64,000 bases of DNA from Bacteroidota bacterium. Its GTDB lineage: Bacteria > Bacteroidota > Bacteroidia > JABDFU01. This document shows, in pieces, positions 16,344-26,799 of the stretch. The notes below the pieces were generated by a model, which saw only the letters and a list, made by a program, of their open reading frames with translations, searched no databases and was not told the DNA's origin. Every line of letters begins with the position of its first letter. Within the stretch, counting starts at the first letter, position 1. Made by a program: the position numbers and the translations under genes. The stretch covers positions 1 through 64,000 of the forward strand of contig JACPDY010000074.1 in NCBI GenBank assembly GCA_016183775.1. Reading direction: 5' to 3'.

Positions 16344-16444
16344 GCCCCGATGGGGCTTCGCATCATTGGGTTTTAATTTTCTACCAAGATTTCGCTCCTA
16401 ACGGAGCTATTAAAATCCCGTAGGGATGGAATCTTGGTAGAAAA
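16344..16444. repeat. Structured palindromic element (multi-hairpin)
   Basis: A 15-bp perfect inverted repeat, TTTTCTACCAAGATT (16377-16391) with AATCTTGGTAGAAAA (16430-16444), encloses two small hairpins: GCTCC-TAAC-GGAGC and ATCCC-GTA-GGGAT. A third hairpin, GCCCC-GAT-GGGGC, lies at 16344-16356 just before. The whole could fold into a long stem with a branched head. It has no coding capacity. The layout suggests a small non-autonomous palindromic repeat, of a kind I associate with Bacteroidota intergenic regions. Only one copy is in the window. Confidence 0.65.
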
Positions 16445-16864
16445 ATTATACTATGATCATTCAAGAACAATACCAAAATGAAAACCTCTCTTAATTTCCC
16501 CGCCTATATGGATAACCGGTTCTTTTTCCGATTATAGTTGAGCAAGGGCGGCCTCACTATAGGGAATAAAATACTTATTGTACATCAGGATTGTTGTGGC
16601 TTCTACTTATTTGTTTGGTCGGCTGGAGCAAATGTTAAAATCTGCCGTTAGGATACATCTCTGAATTATTTATAATGGTTATTTGCTGTTTCCTGAAGGA
16701 TAATTACTTCCCGGTTTTGGCACATTGTTCCACATAATGGGATAATTTTTACACAAAGTGATTCAGTATTGGCTATGTAACGATGATTGTTATCGGAATA
16801 AGGCTTTGGTATCTTTCTTGAATAACTGTGATGTGAATTTATTAACCATATAAAAAAGCTAAAA
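16445..16864. other. Intergenic region upstream of the ferritin-fold gene
   Basis: About 420 bases with no ORF of note. It should contain the promoter of the YciE/F-like gene at 16865. No clear TTG/TAnnTTTG pair was found. A minus-strand ORF (16666-16917) overlapping the start of the gene has no domain and is treated as a shadow. Confidence 0.4.
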
Positions 16865-17443
16865 ATGAAAACAAACACAAATTCCAGAGCAACAAATCGT
16901 TTGGCTAAAAAAAGCAAAAAGGAAGAGTCCTTAGAAGAAAGCGAGGTTATAGATTCGGCCTTAGGTGAGTTATTTATTAATGAATTAAAGGATATTTACT
17001 GGGCTGAAAAGGCCTTATCGAATGCTATACCTGGAATGATCAACGAAACGACTTCCGATGAATTAGCAAAGGCCCTTGCGGAGCGTTTATCCTTAACAAA
17101 AGACCATATAACGCGGGTAGAAGAAGTTTTCGCATTGATTGGTGTGAGTGCCCAGCTAAAAAAATGTGAAGCGATGATCGCTTTGATTAAAGAGGCCAGG
17201 GAAATTGTGGAAAGTACCCAAAGGGGATATGTACGTGATGCTGGAATTATTTCAGCCATTCAGAAGGCAGGACACTATAGTATAGCAACTTATGGAACGT
17301 TATGTGCATTCGCAAATATATTAGGTGAAGAAAAGGCTTCTACATTACTTACTGAAATATTGAATGAAGAGATTGAGAGTGATAAAAAATTATCCCGGGT
17401 AGCTGAATTCTCAATTTATTTTGAAGTCGCTGATCAAGACTAA
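16865..17443 (+). CDS. YciE/YciF-like ferritin-fold protein (DUF892)
   Basis: A 192-residue predicted four-helix-bundle protein of the DUF892 family, relatives of E. coli YciE and YciF, which are stress-induced. After a basic, polar 28-residue N-terminus comes the family opening LGELFINELKDIYWAEKAL, then helices carrying the carboxylates expected for a di-iron site (E in INELKD, E/H in TKDHITRVEEVF, E in AREIVE, H in KAGHYSIATYGTL, E in EILNEEIESDKKL). The NELKD-YWAE, H-x2-R-x-EEVF and GHY-x3-YGTL motifs are diagnostic. It belongs by context to the stress group (UspA, Hsp20, CBS) but on the opposite strand. Confidence 0.92.
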   Translation: MKTNTNSRATNRLAKKSKKEESLEESEVIDSALGELFINELKDIYWAEKALSNAIPGMINETTSDELAKALAERLSLTKDHITRVEEVFALIGVSAQLKKCEAMIALIKEAREIVESTQRGYVRDAGIISAIQKAGHYSIATYGTLCAFANILGEEKASTLLTEILNEEIESDKKLSRVAEFSIYFEVADQD

Positions 17444-17568
17444 AAAAGATTTGTATAACAATCCGGAATTCATGAATATTTTTTTTTGGGTACCCAATAG
17501 TTAATTTAAGTACCCATACATTATGTGAAATATATTTGAAACTATCCTCTGATTCGAAAACGTTGAAA

Positions 17569-17946
17569 ATGAAAGAAACGATTCTTATTATAGAAGATAA
17601 CACAGATTTACGTGAAAATACCGCTGAACTTTTGGAAATAGCAGGTTACAATACCATTATAGCCAATAATGGCAAGCAGGGTTTGGAATCGGCCAGTAAA
17701 TATAAGCCCAACCTGATACTGTGCGATATTGTTATGCGGGAAGTGGATGGTTATGATGTATTACGCACATTAGAAAATACGCCGGAGGGAAGTAGAATTC
17801 CCTTCGTTTTTATAACTGCCAAGTCCGAGAAATCAGATTTGAGAAAAGGAATAGATTTAGGAGCAGATGATTACATTACAAAACCATTTACCGAGGAAGA
17901 TTTGTTAAAAACTGTTGCTGAAAGATTGAAAAAAACCATTGCTTAA
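17569..17946 (+). CDS. Single-domain response regulator
   Basis: A 125-residue receiver: E9-D10 pocket, D53 in LILCDIVMREVDGYD, T in FITAKSE and K in YITKPF. There is no output domain. The frame is open further upstream to a TTG at 17536, but the ATG at 17569 begins at the first beta strand (MKETILIIEDN) and is preferred. The stop codon overlaps the tail of repeat copy C. It lies 125 bases downstream of the ferritin-fold gene and converges on the receiver gene at 18158, so it may pair with the kinases encoded there. Confidence 0.9.
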   Translation: MKETILIIEDNTDLRENTAELLEIAGYNTIIANNGKQGLESASKYKPNLILCDIVMREVDGYDVLRTLENTPEGSRIPFVFITAKSEKSDLRKGIDLGADDYITKPFTEEDLLKTVAERLKKTIA

Positions 17947-18091
17947 TAGAGTTTATATCGAATAAATTTTTTTGTGGGTTTTAGTGCTTTTGTGCTTTAG
18001 TGGCAATCGGATTTTGGCCATCAAAGCCTGTCTGCCGGGCAGGTTTTTCCCATATATATTTTTTGAAATTGTATATAATAATCTAATTCGG
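17945..18091 (-). repeat. Dispersed repeat, copy C (inverted, with nested palindrome)
   Basis: The reverse complement matches copy B from head to tail: ATTCGATATAAACTCTA at the 17947 side and CGAATTAGATTATTATATAC at the 18091 side. A GCCTGTCTGCCGGGCAGG-type palindrome occupies 18026-18043, where copy B has AGCTTTCGTG. It fills the gap between two convergent receiver genes and overlaps the stop codon of the first, so it may also serve as a shared 3' end. Confidence 0.75.
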
Positions 18092-18157
18092 TATGATCTA
18101 ATGAAATAGTTGAAAATGTCATTAAGGGATTGGATTAGATCCCGTAAAGGAATTGTT

Positions 18158-18607
18158 TCAAATTTTATTTTCAGAAATTATGGGATTAATTTGCCTGCAA
18201 ATATTTTTTACTATTTCTACCAATTCATTAAATCCACAAGGTTTGGTAATACAATTTAATACTCCCAGGCGGTATACAAATAAATAATCCTCCTTAGAAA
18301 TGGAGGTGGAGAAAATAATAATATTCAATTTGTTGAGATATGGGTTTGATCTTATTTCCCCCAAAGCAGCTCTGCCATCTTTCTTGGGCATATTAAGATC
18401 TAATAAAATCAGATCCGGAACCTGATCTCTTTTTTCATTCATTGCCAATGGCATGAGATATTCCATTAACTGTTCTCCATTTGTAACAAAATCAACTCGG
18501 TGCATCAATTTTGCCTCTTTAAAAGCAAGTGCAAGCAATTGTCTGTCGTCAGGATCATCTTCTGCTATAAGAATTTTCAGTATTTGACTTTTGAGCATTG
18601 ATTTCAT
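18158..18607 (-). CDS. Single-domain response regulator (RcpA-like)
   Basis: A 149-residue stand-alone receiver: E16-D17-D18 pocket, D70 in LILLDLNMPKKDG, S in IFSTSISKED and K in CITKPCG. The long loop before D70 is typical of the Rcp1 class. The start region overlaps the end of the upstream hybrid kinase gene by 53 bases in another frame. A second ATG three codons in (18598) reduces this little, so translational coupling is likely. It is the last gene of the minus-strand series poly-HAMP kinase, receiver-kinase, receiver, and may be the diffusible output of that series. Confidence 0.92.
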   Translation of the reverse strand: MKSMLKSQILKILIAEDDPDDRQLLALAFKEAKLMHRVDFVTNGEQLMEYLMPLAMNEKRDQVPDLILLDLNMPKKDGRAALGEIRSNPYLNKLNIIIFSTSISKEDYLFVYRLGVLNCITKPCGFNELVEIVKNICRQINPIISENKI

Positions 18608-19859
18608 ATGGAGTTTGATTTATTGGAAGAGAGATCGTAAATATTGATCCTTCATTGAGCTTTCCTTTTGCACTAATAAATCCTTTGTGTTGCTCAACAA
18701 TTTTTTTGCAGATAGCCAGTCCGATTCCTGTCCCTTCGAATACGGCACTATCATTCAGTCGTTTAAACAAAGTAAATATTTGTTCTGAATAGGAATCGTC
18801 AAACCCAATACCATTATCCTTTATATAGATATTACAATATAATTGAGGGACAACATTGGCTTTATCTTCAGTCTGGACCATTTTACTGCTAATATCATAC
18901 GTAATGTTTATTTCAGGATCGGTATTGGGGCGTAAAAATTTTAATGCATTTCCAATAATATTCTGGAATAATTGCCTGATCTGTCCCGGGTTTACATATA
19001 AATCAGGTAATTCACAAATGTTAATTTTCGCATTAGTTTCTTCTATTATCATTTCAAGATCGACCAGTATCTCCTGAATAATAATGTTCAGATCAGATTT
19101 AACAAGAGAAGCGCTGTCGATTGTTAGTCTGGAGTAAGACAGAATATCCTTGATAAGGTTTTGCAAACGTTCTGCTCCCTTTTGTATTCTATTTATATAA
19201 TATTGTCCTTCCTCATCTATAACAGAGGTGTATTTATTCTTCAGTAGGTCTCCATACGTCCGGATTTTCCGAAGAGGTTCTTGCAGATCATGTGAAGCCA
19301 CGTATGCAAATCGTGCAAGTTCTGTATTGGCATTTTCAAGGTTTTCTATGTTTTCAATCAATTGTATGTTTAGCTGGTTAACCTGGTTTTCTGAAAACTT
19401 CCGCACACGTATCTCATCAGCAAGGTCTTTATTTATAGACTTTAAACTTTGCTCCTGAATCATAAGCTGATGAGTCTTTTTATAGAGGTCAATAAAAACA
19501 GCCACTTTGGCTTTTAACAATTGTGGATTGATCGGTTTATAAATATAATCCACAGCTCCTGTTTTATATCCTTCGTAAACCTTGTCGTCACTATAACTAT
19601 ACGCAGTAATAAATATAATTGGAATATGTTTGAGTTTATCTCTTTCATATATTAAAGAAGCGGTCTCAAACCCGGAAAGGCCGGGCATCTTAACGTCCAT
19701 CAACACTAAGTTAAAATTCTGGTCCTTGAGCAGGATCTTTAAAGCCTGCCGGCCTGAATTTGCCTTGATAAACTCATACCCATCCGATGCCAAGATAGTT
19801 TCTATTGAAAGTAAATTATCTTCCCGGTCATCTACCAATAAAATTTTTATGCCAGACAT
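18555..19859 (-). CDS. Receiver-histidine kinase (REC-HisKA-HATPase)
   Basis: A 434-residue soluble kinase with an N-terminal receiver (1-122, D55 in LVLMDVKMPGLSG, K in YIYKPINP), a coiled-coil linker (about 125-178), HisKA with H190 in YVASHDLQEPLRK, and an HATPase domain (N-box FQNIIGNALKFL, G1 DNGIGFDDSYSEQIFTLFKRL, G2 GTGIGLAICKKIVE). No membrane helix. The receiver-first order means its kinase activity is probably set by an upstream phosphodonor, with the poly-HAMP hybrid kinase encoded 7 bases upstream the obvious candidate. The overlapping downstream receiver would be its target. The phosphorelay is inferred from order and spacing. Confidence 0.93.
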   Translation of the reverse strand: MSGIKILLVDDREDNLLSIETILASDGYEFIKANSGRQALKILLKDQNFNLVLMDVKMPGLSGFETASLIYERDKLKHIPIIFITAYSYSDDKVYEGYKTGAVDYIYKPINPQLLKAKVAVFIDLYKKTHQLMIQEQSLKSINKDLADEIRVRKFSENQVNQLNIQLIENIENLENANTELARFAYVASHDLQEPLRKIRTYGDLLKNKYTSVIDEEGQYYINRIQKGAERLQNLIKDILSYSRLTIDSASLVKSDLNIIIQEILVDLEMIIEETNAKINICELPDLYVNPGQIRQLFQNIIGNALKFLRPNTDPEINITYDISSKMVQTEDKANVVPQLYCNIYIKDNGIGFDDSYSEQIFTLFKRLNDSAVFEGTGIGLAICKKIVEQHKGFISAKGKLNEGSIFTISLPINQTPYEINAQKSNTENSYSRR

Positions 19860-19866
19860 GTGTTAT

Positions 19867-22800
19867 TTATTTTCTGTAAAGCCATAAGCGCATTAGGGAT
19901 AAAAGCTGGTCAACCTTTACCGGTTTGGTAATGTAATCAGAAGCTCCGGCTTCAATACATTTTTGCCTGTCACCTTTCATCGCTTTTGCGGTCACTGCTA
20001 TGATAGGCAGACTATTATTTTTAGCTTCTCTTCTTATTTTCTGAGTGGTTTCATAGCCATCCATTTCGGGCATCATTATATCCATCAGGATTATATCAAT
20101 GTTATCCTGTCCATTCAAAAAACTTATTGCTTCCTGGCCGCTCTCGGCAGTTATTACATTCATTTTATATCTTTCGAAAGCAGTAGTCAGCGCAAAAAGA
20201 TTTCTTACATCATCATCAACCACCAGGACATTTTTATTTGTAAGAACATCTTCTTTCAGTTTAATATTTTCAATGATCTTACGTTTGGCCGGTTGCAACT
20301 CCTTATGTTCCATATGCAGGTGCATCATGGATTCTTCAAGTAAACGCTCAAGTGAGTTGACGTCTTTTAACATGATGCTGTTTGCCATTTGTTTCAGCTG
20401 AGCATTTTCCTGTTCGGTAAATTCCTTGGCGGAATAAACTATAACCGGGGTGATCTCTTCAGAATGCTTCTGGTCAATTATTCTAAGCAATTCCATTGCT
20501 GTAGTATCCGGAAGTGTATAATCAAGTATCACACAATCGAACGTTTTTTTCTTTAAAAGCTTCATTGCCGCATTTCCTGTGCGCGATAATGTTATTTTAA
20601 TATTATTGTTCTCAAGCATCTTGATTATATTGGACGAATCAAGCTCATTATCTTCAACCAATAGCAGACTTTTTACTTTCTTGCTATTGTAATCAATAAT
20701 TTTTTTAAATAAGTGGTCAATAATTTTATTATCAAGTGGTTTTAATAAAAAACCTTTTGCTCCCCGTTTTATAGCTAACGACCGGTTTTCTTCACCTGAA
20801 ATTAAATGAATGGGTATATGACGTAAGTTGAGATCATTTTTAAACAGATCAAGTATCTTCCACCCGCTTGTATCCGGCAGTTTTATATCTAGTGTTACAG
20901 CCAAAGGTTTGTGTTTGGTGGCAAATTCAAAAACTTCACCGTAATTTGTCGCTACCAGGGCTTTTAATCCTCTCGTGTGAGCTTTCTCGATCATAATCCT
21001 GGAAAACCTGATGTCATCTTCAACTATCAGGATAACCTTGTCGCTTGCCTGGATGTTACTTCTATCATCACCGCTTTCATTGATCATTTCGTTTATAAAC
21101 TCCAGGTCTTTTATTTCACCTTTTGCTGTTACAGTGGTTCCGGATAATTGATCGAGCTTAAATTCCTCGGAATTATTAGACTTTGTTATTGTATTTGCTT
21201 TTTGTTCGGGAACATAGTCGATCGGCAGAAAGAGCGTGAATGTACTTCCCTGCTCCAGGTGACTTTCCAATTCAATTGCTCCGCCCAATAAATCTGCAAG
21301 GCCGCGACTAATTGATAAACCAAGCCCTGTTCCGCCGTATTTACGGCTGGTAGAACCTTCCGCCTGTTGAAATGCCTCGAAAATAATATTTTGTTTGTCT
21401 TTTGAGATGCCGATTCCCGTATCAGTAATGGCAAAGGCAATTACTGAGGATGCGGCATCAAGATTAGGATTTCTTGTCTTCCAGTTTTTATTCGCTTTGT
21501 ATATTCTGAGTTTAACTTCTCCTTTTTCCGTGAATTTAAATGCATTCGACAATAAGTTTTTCAGGATCTGGTTCAAACGCTGAACGTCGGTTTCAATCCT
21601 TTCAGGCATATTCTTATCTATTTCGATGGCAAATTTCAGATTCTTGGCCTCGGATATATGTTTGAATGTAGATTCGACAAATCCACTGATCTCTGTAAAA
21701 CGAATGGGAGCGAAATCAGTTGAAATAAATCCGGATTCGATCTTTGATAGGTCGAGAATGTCGTTGATCAGCTGGATAAGGTCATCGCCACAAGAATGGA
21801 TCGTTTTAGCAAACCCGATTTGTTTTTCAGTTAAATTACCCTCGTGATTCTCAAATAGTTGTTGTGCCAGGATCAACAAGCTATTAAGCGGTGTTCTTAA
21901 CTCATGCGACATATTTGCAAGGAATTCAGATTTATATTTGGACGTTAATTGCAATTGTTCCGCCTTTTCCTCTAGTGATTTACTTGTATCCTCAATTTCT
22001 TTATTTTTTTGCTCCAGCTCGTCCTTTTGTTTAACCAACAGGAGAGCCTTGTCTTCAAGTTCTTCATTGGTTCTTCTTAACTCTTCTTGCTGTGTTTTCA
22101 ATTCACCGGCAAGCGACTGGGATTGTGCGAGAAGTTCCTGGGTCTTTGTATTTGTTTCGATAGTGTTCAATACAATACCAATACTTTCTGTCAATTGCTC
22201 AAGGAAGTCCAGGTGGGTTTCACTGAAATGTTCGAAGGAAGCCAGCTCAATTACGGCTTTTACTTTTGTTTCAAACAATACGGGAAGAACAATCAGGTTG
22301 GAAGGCTTGGATTCACCAAGGCTTGAACTGATCTTGATATAATCTTCAGGCGCATGGGAAATGAGAATTCTTTCTTTTTCCAATGCACATTGGCCTACAA
22401 GGCCCTCTCCTAATGCAAATTCTGTTGGAATATCTTTACTTGATTTGTATGCATAAGCAGTAAATAATTTCAGTTTTGAATCCTCCTGAAATATATAAAA
22501 GGCCCCGAAATTAATTGATACCACCTGGGCAAGTTCAGAAAGTATACGTTTTGTAACCGTATTCAGATCTTTTTGCCCCTGAAGCATTTGGGTGAATTTT
22601 GCAAGGTTGGATTTCAGCCAATCCTGTTCCTGGTTACGAAGTGTGGTTTGCTTTAAGTTCGCGATCATCTGGTTGATTGTGTCTTTCAGGGCCTCCACCT
22701 CGCCCTTCGCATCTACGCTTATAGTTCGTGTTAAATCTCCTTTTGTTACCGCGGAAGCCACCTCGGAGATCGCTCTCACCTGTGTTGTTAAGTTTTCGGC

Positions 22801-25800
22801 TAATTGGTTTACGTTCTCCGTTAAATTTTTCCAGATACCGGATGTTCCGGGTACGTTTGCCTGTCCGCCTAATTTTCCGTCAACACCTACCTCACGTGCC
22901 ACCGTAGTTACCTGGTCAGCAAATACCGCGAGCGTATCAATCATTTCATTTATCGTTTCTGTTAACTGGGCAACTTCACCCTTTGCATTAATAGATAGTT
23001 TTTGCTTTAAGTTTCCTGTCGCCACCGATGTCACAACTTTAGCAATACCACGAACCTGGCTCGTCAGGTTCGAGGCCATCATATTTACGGAGTCAGTCAG
23101 ATCCTTCCAGGTTCCGGCAACACCCTGTACGGTTGATTGTCCGCCAAGTATTCCTTCCGTACCTACCTCACGTGCAACCCGGGTTACCTCGGATGTGAAT
23201 GAGTTCAGCTGATCCACCATTGTATTGATCGTATTTTTCAGATCCAATATCTCTCCTTTAACATCAATGGTTACTTTTTTGGATAAGTCGCCGCTGGCTA
23301 CTGCTTTTGTTACCTCAGCAATGTTACGTACCTGGGATGTTAAGTTCCCTGTCATCTGGTTCACCGAGTCGGTTAAATCTTTCCAGGTTCCCGCAACACC
23401 CGGTACAAATGCCTGTCCGCCGAGTTTGCCGTCTGTTCCCACTTCACGGGCTACACGCGTTACTTCTGACGCGAAAGCACGTAACTGATCCACCATCGTG
23501 TTAAGTGTTTCTTTTAATTGGAGGATCTCCCCGCGTACATCCACTGTAATTTTTTTTGACATGTCACCGTTTGCAACCGCGATCGCAACATCCGCGATAT
23601 TTCGCACCTGCGCTGTAAGGTTACCGGCCATTTGGTTCACGGAGTCTGTTAAATCCTTCCAGGTACCGGCAACACCCGGTACGTTTGCTTGTCCTCCCAG
23701 CTTTCCTTCAGTTCCAACCTCACGCGCAACACGCGTTACTTCGGAAACAAACCCCCGCAGCTGATCCACCATCGAATTGATGGTGTTTTTTAATTCAAGA
23801 ATTTCACCCTTTACGTCGACCTCAATTTTTCTTGACAAATCACCGTTTGCCACGGCTGTTGTTACTTCCGCAATGTTACGTACCTGGCCGGTGAGGTTAC
23901 TTGCCATTTTATTTACAGATTCTGTTAAATCTTTCCAGGTTCCGCCTACACCCGGCACATCGGCCTGTCCGCCGAGCTTGCCTTCAGAACCCACTTCACG
24001 CGCCACACGTGTTACCTCGGATCCGAATGAGTTCAGCTGATCCACCATTGTATTGATCGTGTTTTTTAACTCAAGAATTTCTCCTTTAACGTCAACAGTA
24101 ATTTTGCGTGATAAGTCTCCTCTCGCCACCGCTGTTGTTACTTCAGCCACATTACGCACCTGGGCTGTAAGATTACCCGCCATTTGGTTCACCGAGTCTG
24201 TTAAATCTTTCCATGTACCCGCAACGCCGGTTACCTGTGCCTGACCGCCGAGCTTACCTTCGGAACCGACCTCACGGGCTACACGTGTTACTTCCGAACC
24301 GAAGGAGTTCAGCTGGTCAACCATGGTATTAATTGTATCTTTTAATTCAAGTATTTCTCCCTTTACATCCACAGTGATTTTACGGGACAAGTCGCCTTTC
24401 GCCACCGCTGTTGTTACCTCGGCAATGTTACGCACTTGCCCGGTAAGGTTACTTGCCATCTGGTTCACCGAATCCGTTAAATCTTTCCATGTACCTCCAA
24501 CACCTTTTACTTTGGCTTGCCCGCCAAGCATCCCTTCAGTACCCACTTCCAACGCAACACGTGTTACTTCGGAAGAGAATGAGTTGAGCTGATCCACCAT
24601 CGTGTTAATGGTTTTTTTCAACTCGAGAATTTCACCCTGTACGTCTACCGTTATTTTTTTCGATAAGTCACCATTCGCAACCGCTGTTGTTACCTCGGCG
24701 ATGTTACGTACCTGTGAAGTGAGGTTACTCGCCATTTGGTTCACCGAGTCTGTTAAATCTTTCCACACACCACCAACGCCCTTTACTGTCGCCTGTCCGC
24801 CCAACTTTCCTTCCGAACCTACTTCGCGTGCCACACGCGTTACTTCCGAGCCAAAGGAATTCAACTGATCCACCATTGTATTGATTGCATTCTTTAACTC
24901 CAGGATTTCTCCTTTAACGTCAACTGTTATTTTTCTTGACAGGTCGCCATTTGCCACGGCCGTTGTTACTTCGGCAATGTTACGTACCTGACCGGTGAGG
25001 TTACTCGCCATTTGGTTTACTGAATCCGTTAAATCTTTCCAGGTGCCGGCCACTCCTTTTACCTGGGCTTGTCCACCCAGCTGACCCTCCGAACCGACCT
25101 CACGCGCTACGCGGGTTACCTCCGAACCAAATGAATTCAGCTGATCCACCATCGTGTTGATAGTATCTTTTAACTCGATAATTTCCCCTTTTACATCTAC
25201 CGTAATTTTTTTTGATAAATCTCCTTTCGCCACAGCTGTTGTTACTTCGGCAATGTTACGTACCTGACCTGTTAAATTTCCGGCCATCTGGTTCACCGAG
25301 TCCGTCAAATCTTTCCATGTGCCGGCCACACCCTTTACCTGTGCCTGTCCGCCAAGTTTTCCTTCTGTACCTACCTCAAGTGCCACACGTGTTACTTCTG
25401 ATGAGAAGGAGTTTAACTGGTCCACCATTGTGTTAATAGTATTCTTTAATTCAAGAATCTCTCCTTTAACGTCAACTGTTATTTTTTTTGATAAATCACC
25501 TTTAGCCAATGCCGTTGTTACCTCGGCAATGTTACGCACTTGTCCTGTAAGGTTACTTCCCATAAGATTCACTGAGTCCGTCAGGTCTTTCCATACACCG
25601 GATACGCCTTTTACTTTAGCCTGTCCGCCCAATTTGCCTTCAGAGCCGACTTCCCTTGCCACCCGTGTAACTTCCATGGAAAACAGATTCAGCTGTTTTA
25701 CCATGTCATTCACTTCTTTCGCTATACGGAGGAATTCGCCCTGCAACATTTGTCCTCCGATTTCAAGAGGCATTTGTTCAGATAAATTTCCTTTTGCCAC

Positions 25801-26172
25801 TGAACTAATAACGTTGGCAATTTCTATGGTGGGATGTACGAGATCGGAAATCAGCGTATTCAGGGAATCAACCCCGCTGGCCCAGCCTCCCCGTGCATTC
25901 GGAATTGCCAGGCGCTCTGTAAGTTTTCCCTGTTTACCAATAATACTGCCGGCTTTTGTAAATTCTGCTATCATCCTTTCGTTTAGCCGGATAATATCGT
26001 TTAATATATCGTATATTTTACCGGAAAGGCCAACCTGGTGAATAGGCATGCGTACTGAAAAATTGCCGTTTTTAACTTCAGAAAGAATTTGAAATAGCAA
26101 TTTATTGTCGACCAAGTCCTGTTCCTGAGGCTCAACCTTCTTGTTTTTATTTTTTACTGCTGCTGTTTCCAT
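19867..26172 (-). CDS. Giant poly-HAMP hybrid histidine kinase with three receivers
   Basis: A 2101-residue cytoplasmic kinase without membrane segments. After a basic N-terminus and a divergent HAMP-like region (about 40-160) come eleven tandem modules of about 92 residues (about 164-1175), each reading [25 protein letters not shown], and [19 protein letters not shown]. Then follow a GAF domain (about 1210-1340), a coiled coil, HisKA with H1423 ([12 protein letters not shown]), HATPase ([26 protein letters not shown]) and three receivers near 1710 ([10 protein letters not shown]), 1835 ([10 protein letters not shown]) and 1980 ([11 protein letters not shown]). The third is the most canonical. 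The modules are strikingly like the HAMP repeats of fungal group III (Nik1/Os-1) osmosensing kinases. Input is probably a cytosolic cue relayed along the HAMP stack. A receiver-kinase and a receiver follow on the same strand. Confidence 0.95.
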   Translation of the reverse strand: METAAVKNKNKKVEPQEQDLVDNKLLFQILSEVKNGNFSVRMPIHQVGLSGKIYDILNDIIRLNERMIAEFTKAGSIIGKQGKLTERLAIPNARGGWASGVDSLNTLISDLVHPTIEIANVISSVAKGNLSEQMPLEIGGQMLQGEFLRIAKEVNDMVKQLNLFSMEVTRVAREVGSEGKLGGQAKVKGVSGVWKDLTDSVNLMGSNLTGQVRNIAEVTTALAKGDLSKKITVDVKGEILELKNTINTMVDQLNSFSSEVTRVALEVGTEGKLGGQAQVKGVAGTWKDLTDSVNQMAGNLTGQVRNIAEVTTAVAKGDLSKKITVDVKGEIIELKDTINTMVDQLNSFGSEVTRVAREVGSEGQLGGQAQVKGVAGTWKDLTDSVNQMASNLTGQVRNIAEVTTAVANGDLSRKITVDVKGEILELKNAINTMVDQLNSFGSEVTRVAREVGSEGKLGGQATVKGVGGVWKDLTDSVNQMASNLTSQVRNIAEVTTAVANGDLSKKITVDVQGEILELKKTINTMVDQLNSFSSEVTRVALEVGTEGMLGGQAKVKGVGGTWKDLTDSVNQMASNLTGQVRNIAEVTTAVAKGDLSRKITVDVKGEILELKDTINTMVDQLNSFGSEVTRVAREVGSEGKLGGQAQVTGVAGTWKDLTDSVNQMAGNLTAQVRNVAEVTTAVARGDLSRKITVDVKGEILELKNTINTMVDQLNSFGSEVTRVAREVGSEGKLGGQADVPGVGGTWKDLTESVNKMASNLTGQVRNIAEVTTAVANGDLSRKIEVDVKGEILELKNTINSMVDQLRGFVSEVTRVAREVGTEGKLGGQANVPGVAGTWKDLTDSVNQMAGNLTAQVRNIADVAIAVANGDMSKKITVDVRGEILQLKETLNTMVDQLRAFASEVTRVAREVGTDGKLGGQAFVPGVAGTWKDLTDSVNQMTGNLTSQVRNIAEVTKAVASGDLSKKVTIDVKGEILDLKNTINTMVDQLNSFTSEVTRVAREVGTEGILGGQSTVQGVAGTWKDLTDSVNMMASNLTSQVRGIAKVVTSVATGNLKQKLSINAKGEVAQLTETINEMIDTLAVFADQVTTVAREVGVDGKLGGQANVPGTSGIWKNLTENVNQLAENLTTQVRAISEVASAVTKGDLTRTISVDAKGEVEALKDTINQMIANLKQTTLRNQEQDWLKSNLAKFTQMLQGQKDLNTVTKRILSELAQVVSINFGAFYIFQEDSKLKLFTAYAYKSSKDIPTEFALGEGLVGQCALEKERILISHAPEDYIKISSSLGESKPSNLIVLPVLFETKVKAVIELASFEHFSETHLDFLEQLTESIGIVLNTIETNTKTQELLAQSQSLAGELKTQQEELRRTNEELEDKALLLVKQKDELEQKNKEIEDTSKSLEEKAEQLQLTSKYKSEFLANMSHELRTPLNSLLILAQQLFENHEGNLTEKQIGFAKTIHSCGDDLIQLINDILDLSKIESGFISTDFAPIRFTEISGFVESTFKHISEAKNLKFAIEIDKNMPERIETDVQRLNQILKNLLSNAFKFTEKGEVKLRIYKANKNWKTRNPNLDAASSVIAFAITDTGIGISKDKQNIIFEAFQQAEGSTSRKYGGTGLGLSISRGLADLLGGAIELESHLEQGSTFTLFLPIDYVPEQKANTITKSNNSEEFKLDQLSGTTVTAKGEIKDLEFINEMINESGDDRSNIQASDKVILIVEDDIRFSRIMIEKAHTRGLKALVATNYGEVFEFATKHKPLAVTLDIKLPDTSGWKILDLFKNDLNLRHIPIHLISGEENRSLAIKRGAKGFLLKPLDNKIIDHLFKKIIDYNSKKVKSLLLVEDNELDSSNIIKMLENNNIKITLSRTGNAAMKLLKKKTFDCVILDYTLPDTTAMELLRIIDQKHSEEITPVIVYSAKEFTEQENAQLKQMANSIMLKDVNSLERLLEESMMHLHMEHKELQPAKRKIIENIKLKEDVLTNKNVLVVDDDVRNLFALTTAFERYKMNVITAESGQEAISFLNGQDNIDIILMDIMMPEMDGYETTQKIRREAKNNSLPIIAVTAKAMKGDRQKCIEAGASDYITKPVKVDQLLSLMRLWLYRK
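22650..25680 (-). repeat. Tandem 276-bp coding repeats (HAMP modules)
   Basis: The DNA coding for the eleven HAMP modules repeats every 276 bases, with strong identity between units in both the EVTRVA and [12 protein letters not shown] segments. Units 2 and 5 share the variant [15 protein letters not shown], while units 3, 4, 6 and 7 share [15 protein letters not shown]. That suggests duplication of a three-unit block. Units 8-11 are more diverged. The region is expected to be prone to copy-number change and assembly collapse. Confidence 0.85.
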
Positions 26173-26210
26173 AAATTTATAGGGAGTTTAATTTCTCAAT
26201 TCAGCTATTT

Positions 26211-26273
26211 ATATCTCAACTCTCAATATATCTCAATCCTCAATATATCTCAATCCTCAATATATCTCAATCC
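26211..26273. repeat. 17-bp tandem repeat in the kinase leader
   Basis: The unit ATATCTCAATCCTCAAT occurs about 3.7 times in a row (26211, 26228, 26245, 26262), the first unit with two mismatches and the last cut short. It lies 39 bases upstream of the poly-HAMP kinase start, so it is in the promoter or the 5' untranslated region. On the minus strand it reads GATTGAGATATATTGAG. Confidence 0.85.
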
Positions 26274-26799
26274 AACTATTCATAATTATTAACGGAAATT
26301 CAGCTAGCAGAATTATTAAAGGAACCAAATACTGTTTACAGAAAGAAAGTTTTTTCGATAAACCATGCTTTATTATCGGTTAAGCACTATCACTCTTTCG
26401 GTAAAAAATGGGCTAACGATTACAATACTTATGTTATTTCGTACGTATCAATTCATTATATGTTTATATATCCTTTTCTTTTATTTTTTGACTGTGGCAA
26501 TATCAGGTTCATCGAAAAAAATAAATTTATTGGAATAAGAACACGTAAAATTGTAACCTATATAAAAAGTGTTGTAGTGAAAGATATTCTAATGTCTGCT
26601 GATTTTTCAGGCATTTCGGCCCTTCGCAATCGATTTTACCGATGATTATTTGCTGAACAACAAATCACGGATTTACCTGCTGATATTGATCACAAGAAAA
26701 CTTTTTTCGTTGCTGATGATAATGTAGATGTTACCTGAATGAACAGCCGTTGATTTATTAGTAATGGTTAAGCGAAAACGGGTTAGCATTGGCCAGTTT

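Noticed and set aside
16344-16444. tRNA-like cloverleaf
   Set aside because: Three hairpins are present, but there is no anticodon loop, T-loop or CCA-like acceptor pattern, and the outer stem is 15 bp.
22592-26041. Many long plus-strand ORFs opposite the poly-HAMP kinase
   Set aside because: They repeat with the 276-bp HAMP period, encode low-complexity S/T/P-rich sequence with no domains, and are the antisense frame of a well-supported gene.
26211-26273. CRISPR-like array
   Set aside because: The units are 17 bp with no spacers, so it is a simple tandem repeat.
26460-26645. 61-codon ORF upstream of the poly-HAMP kinase
   Set aside because: AT-rich region, no conserved motif and no plausible start context.
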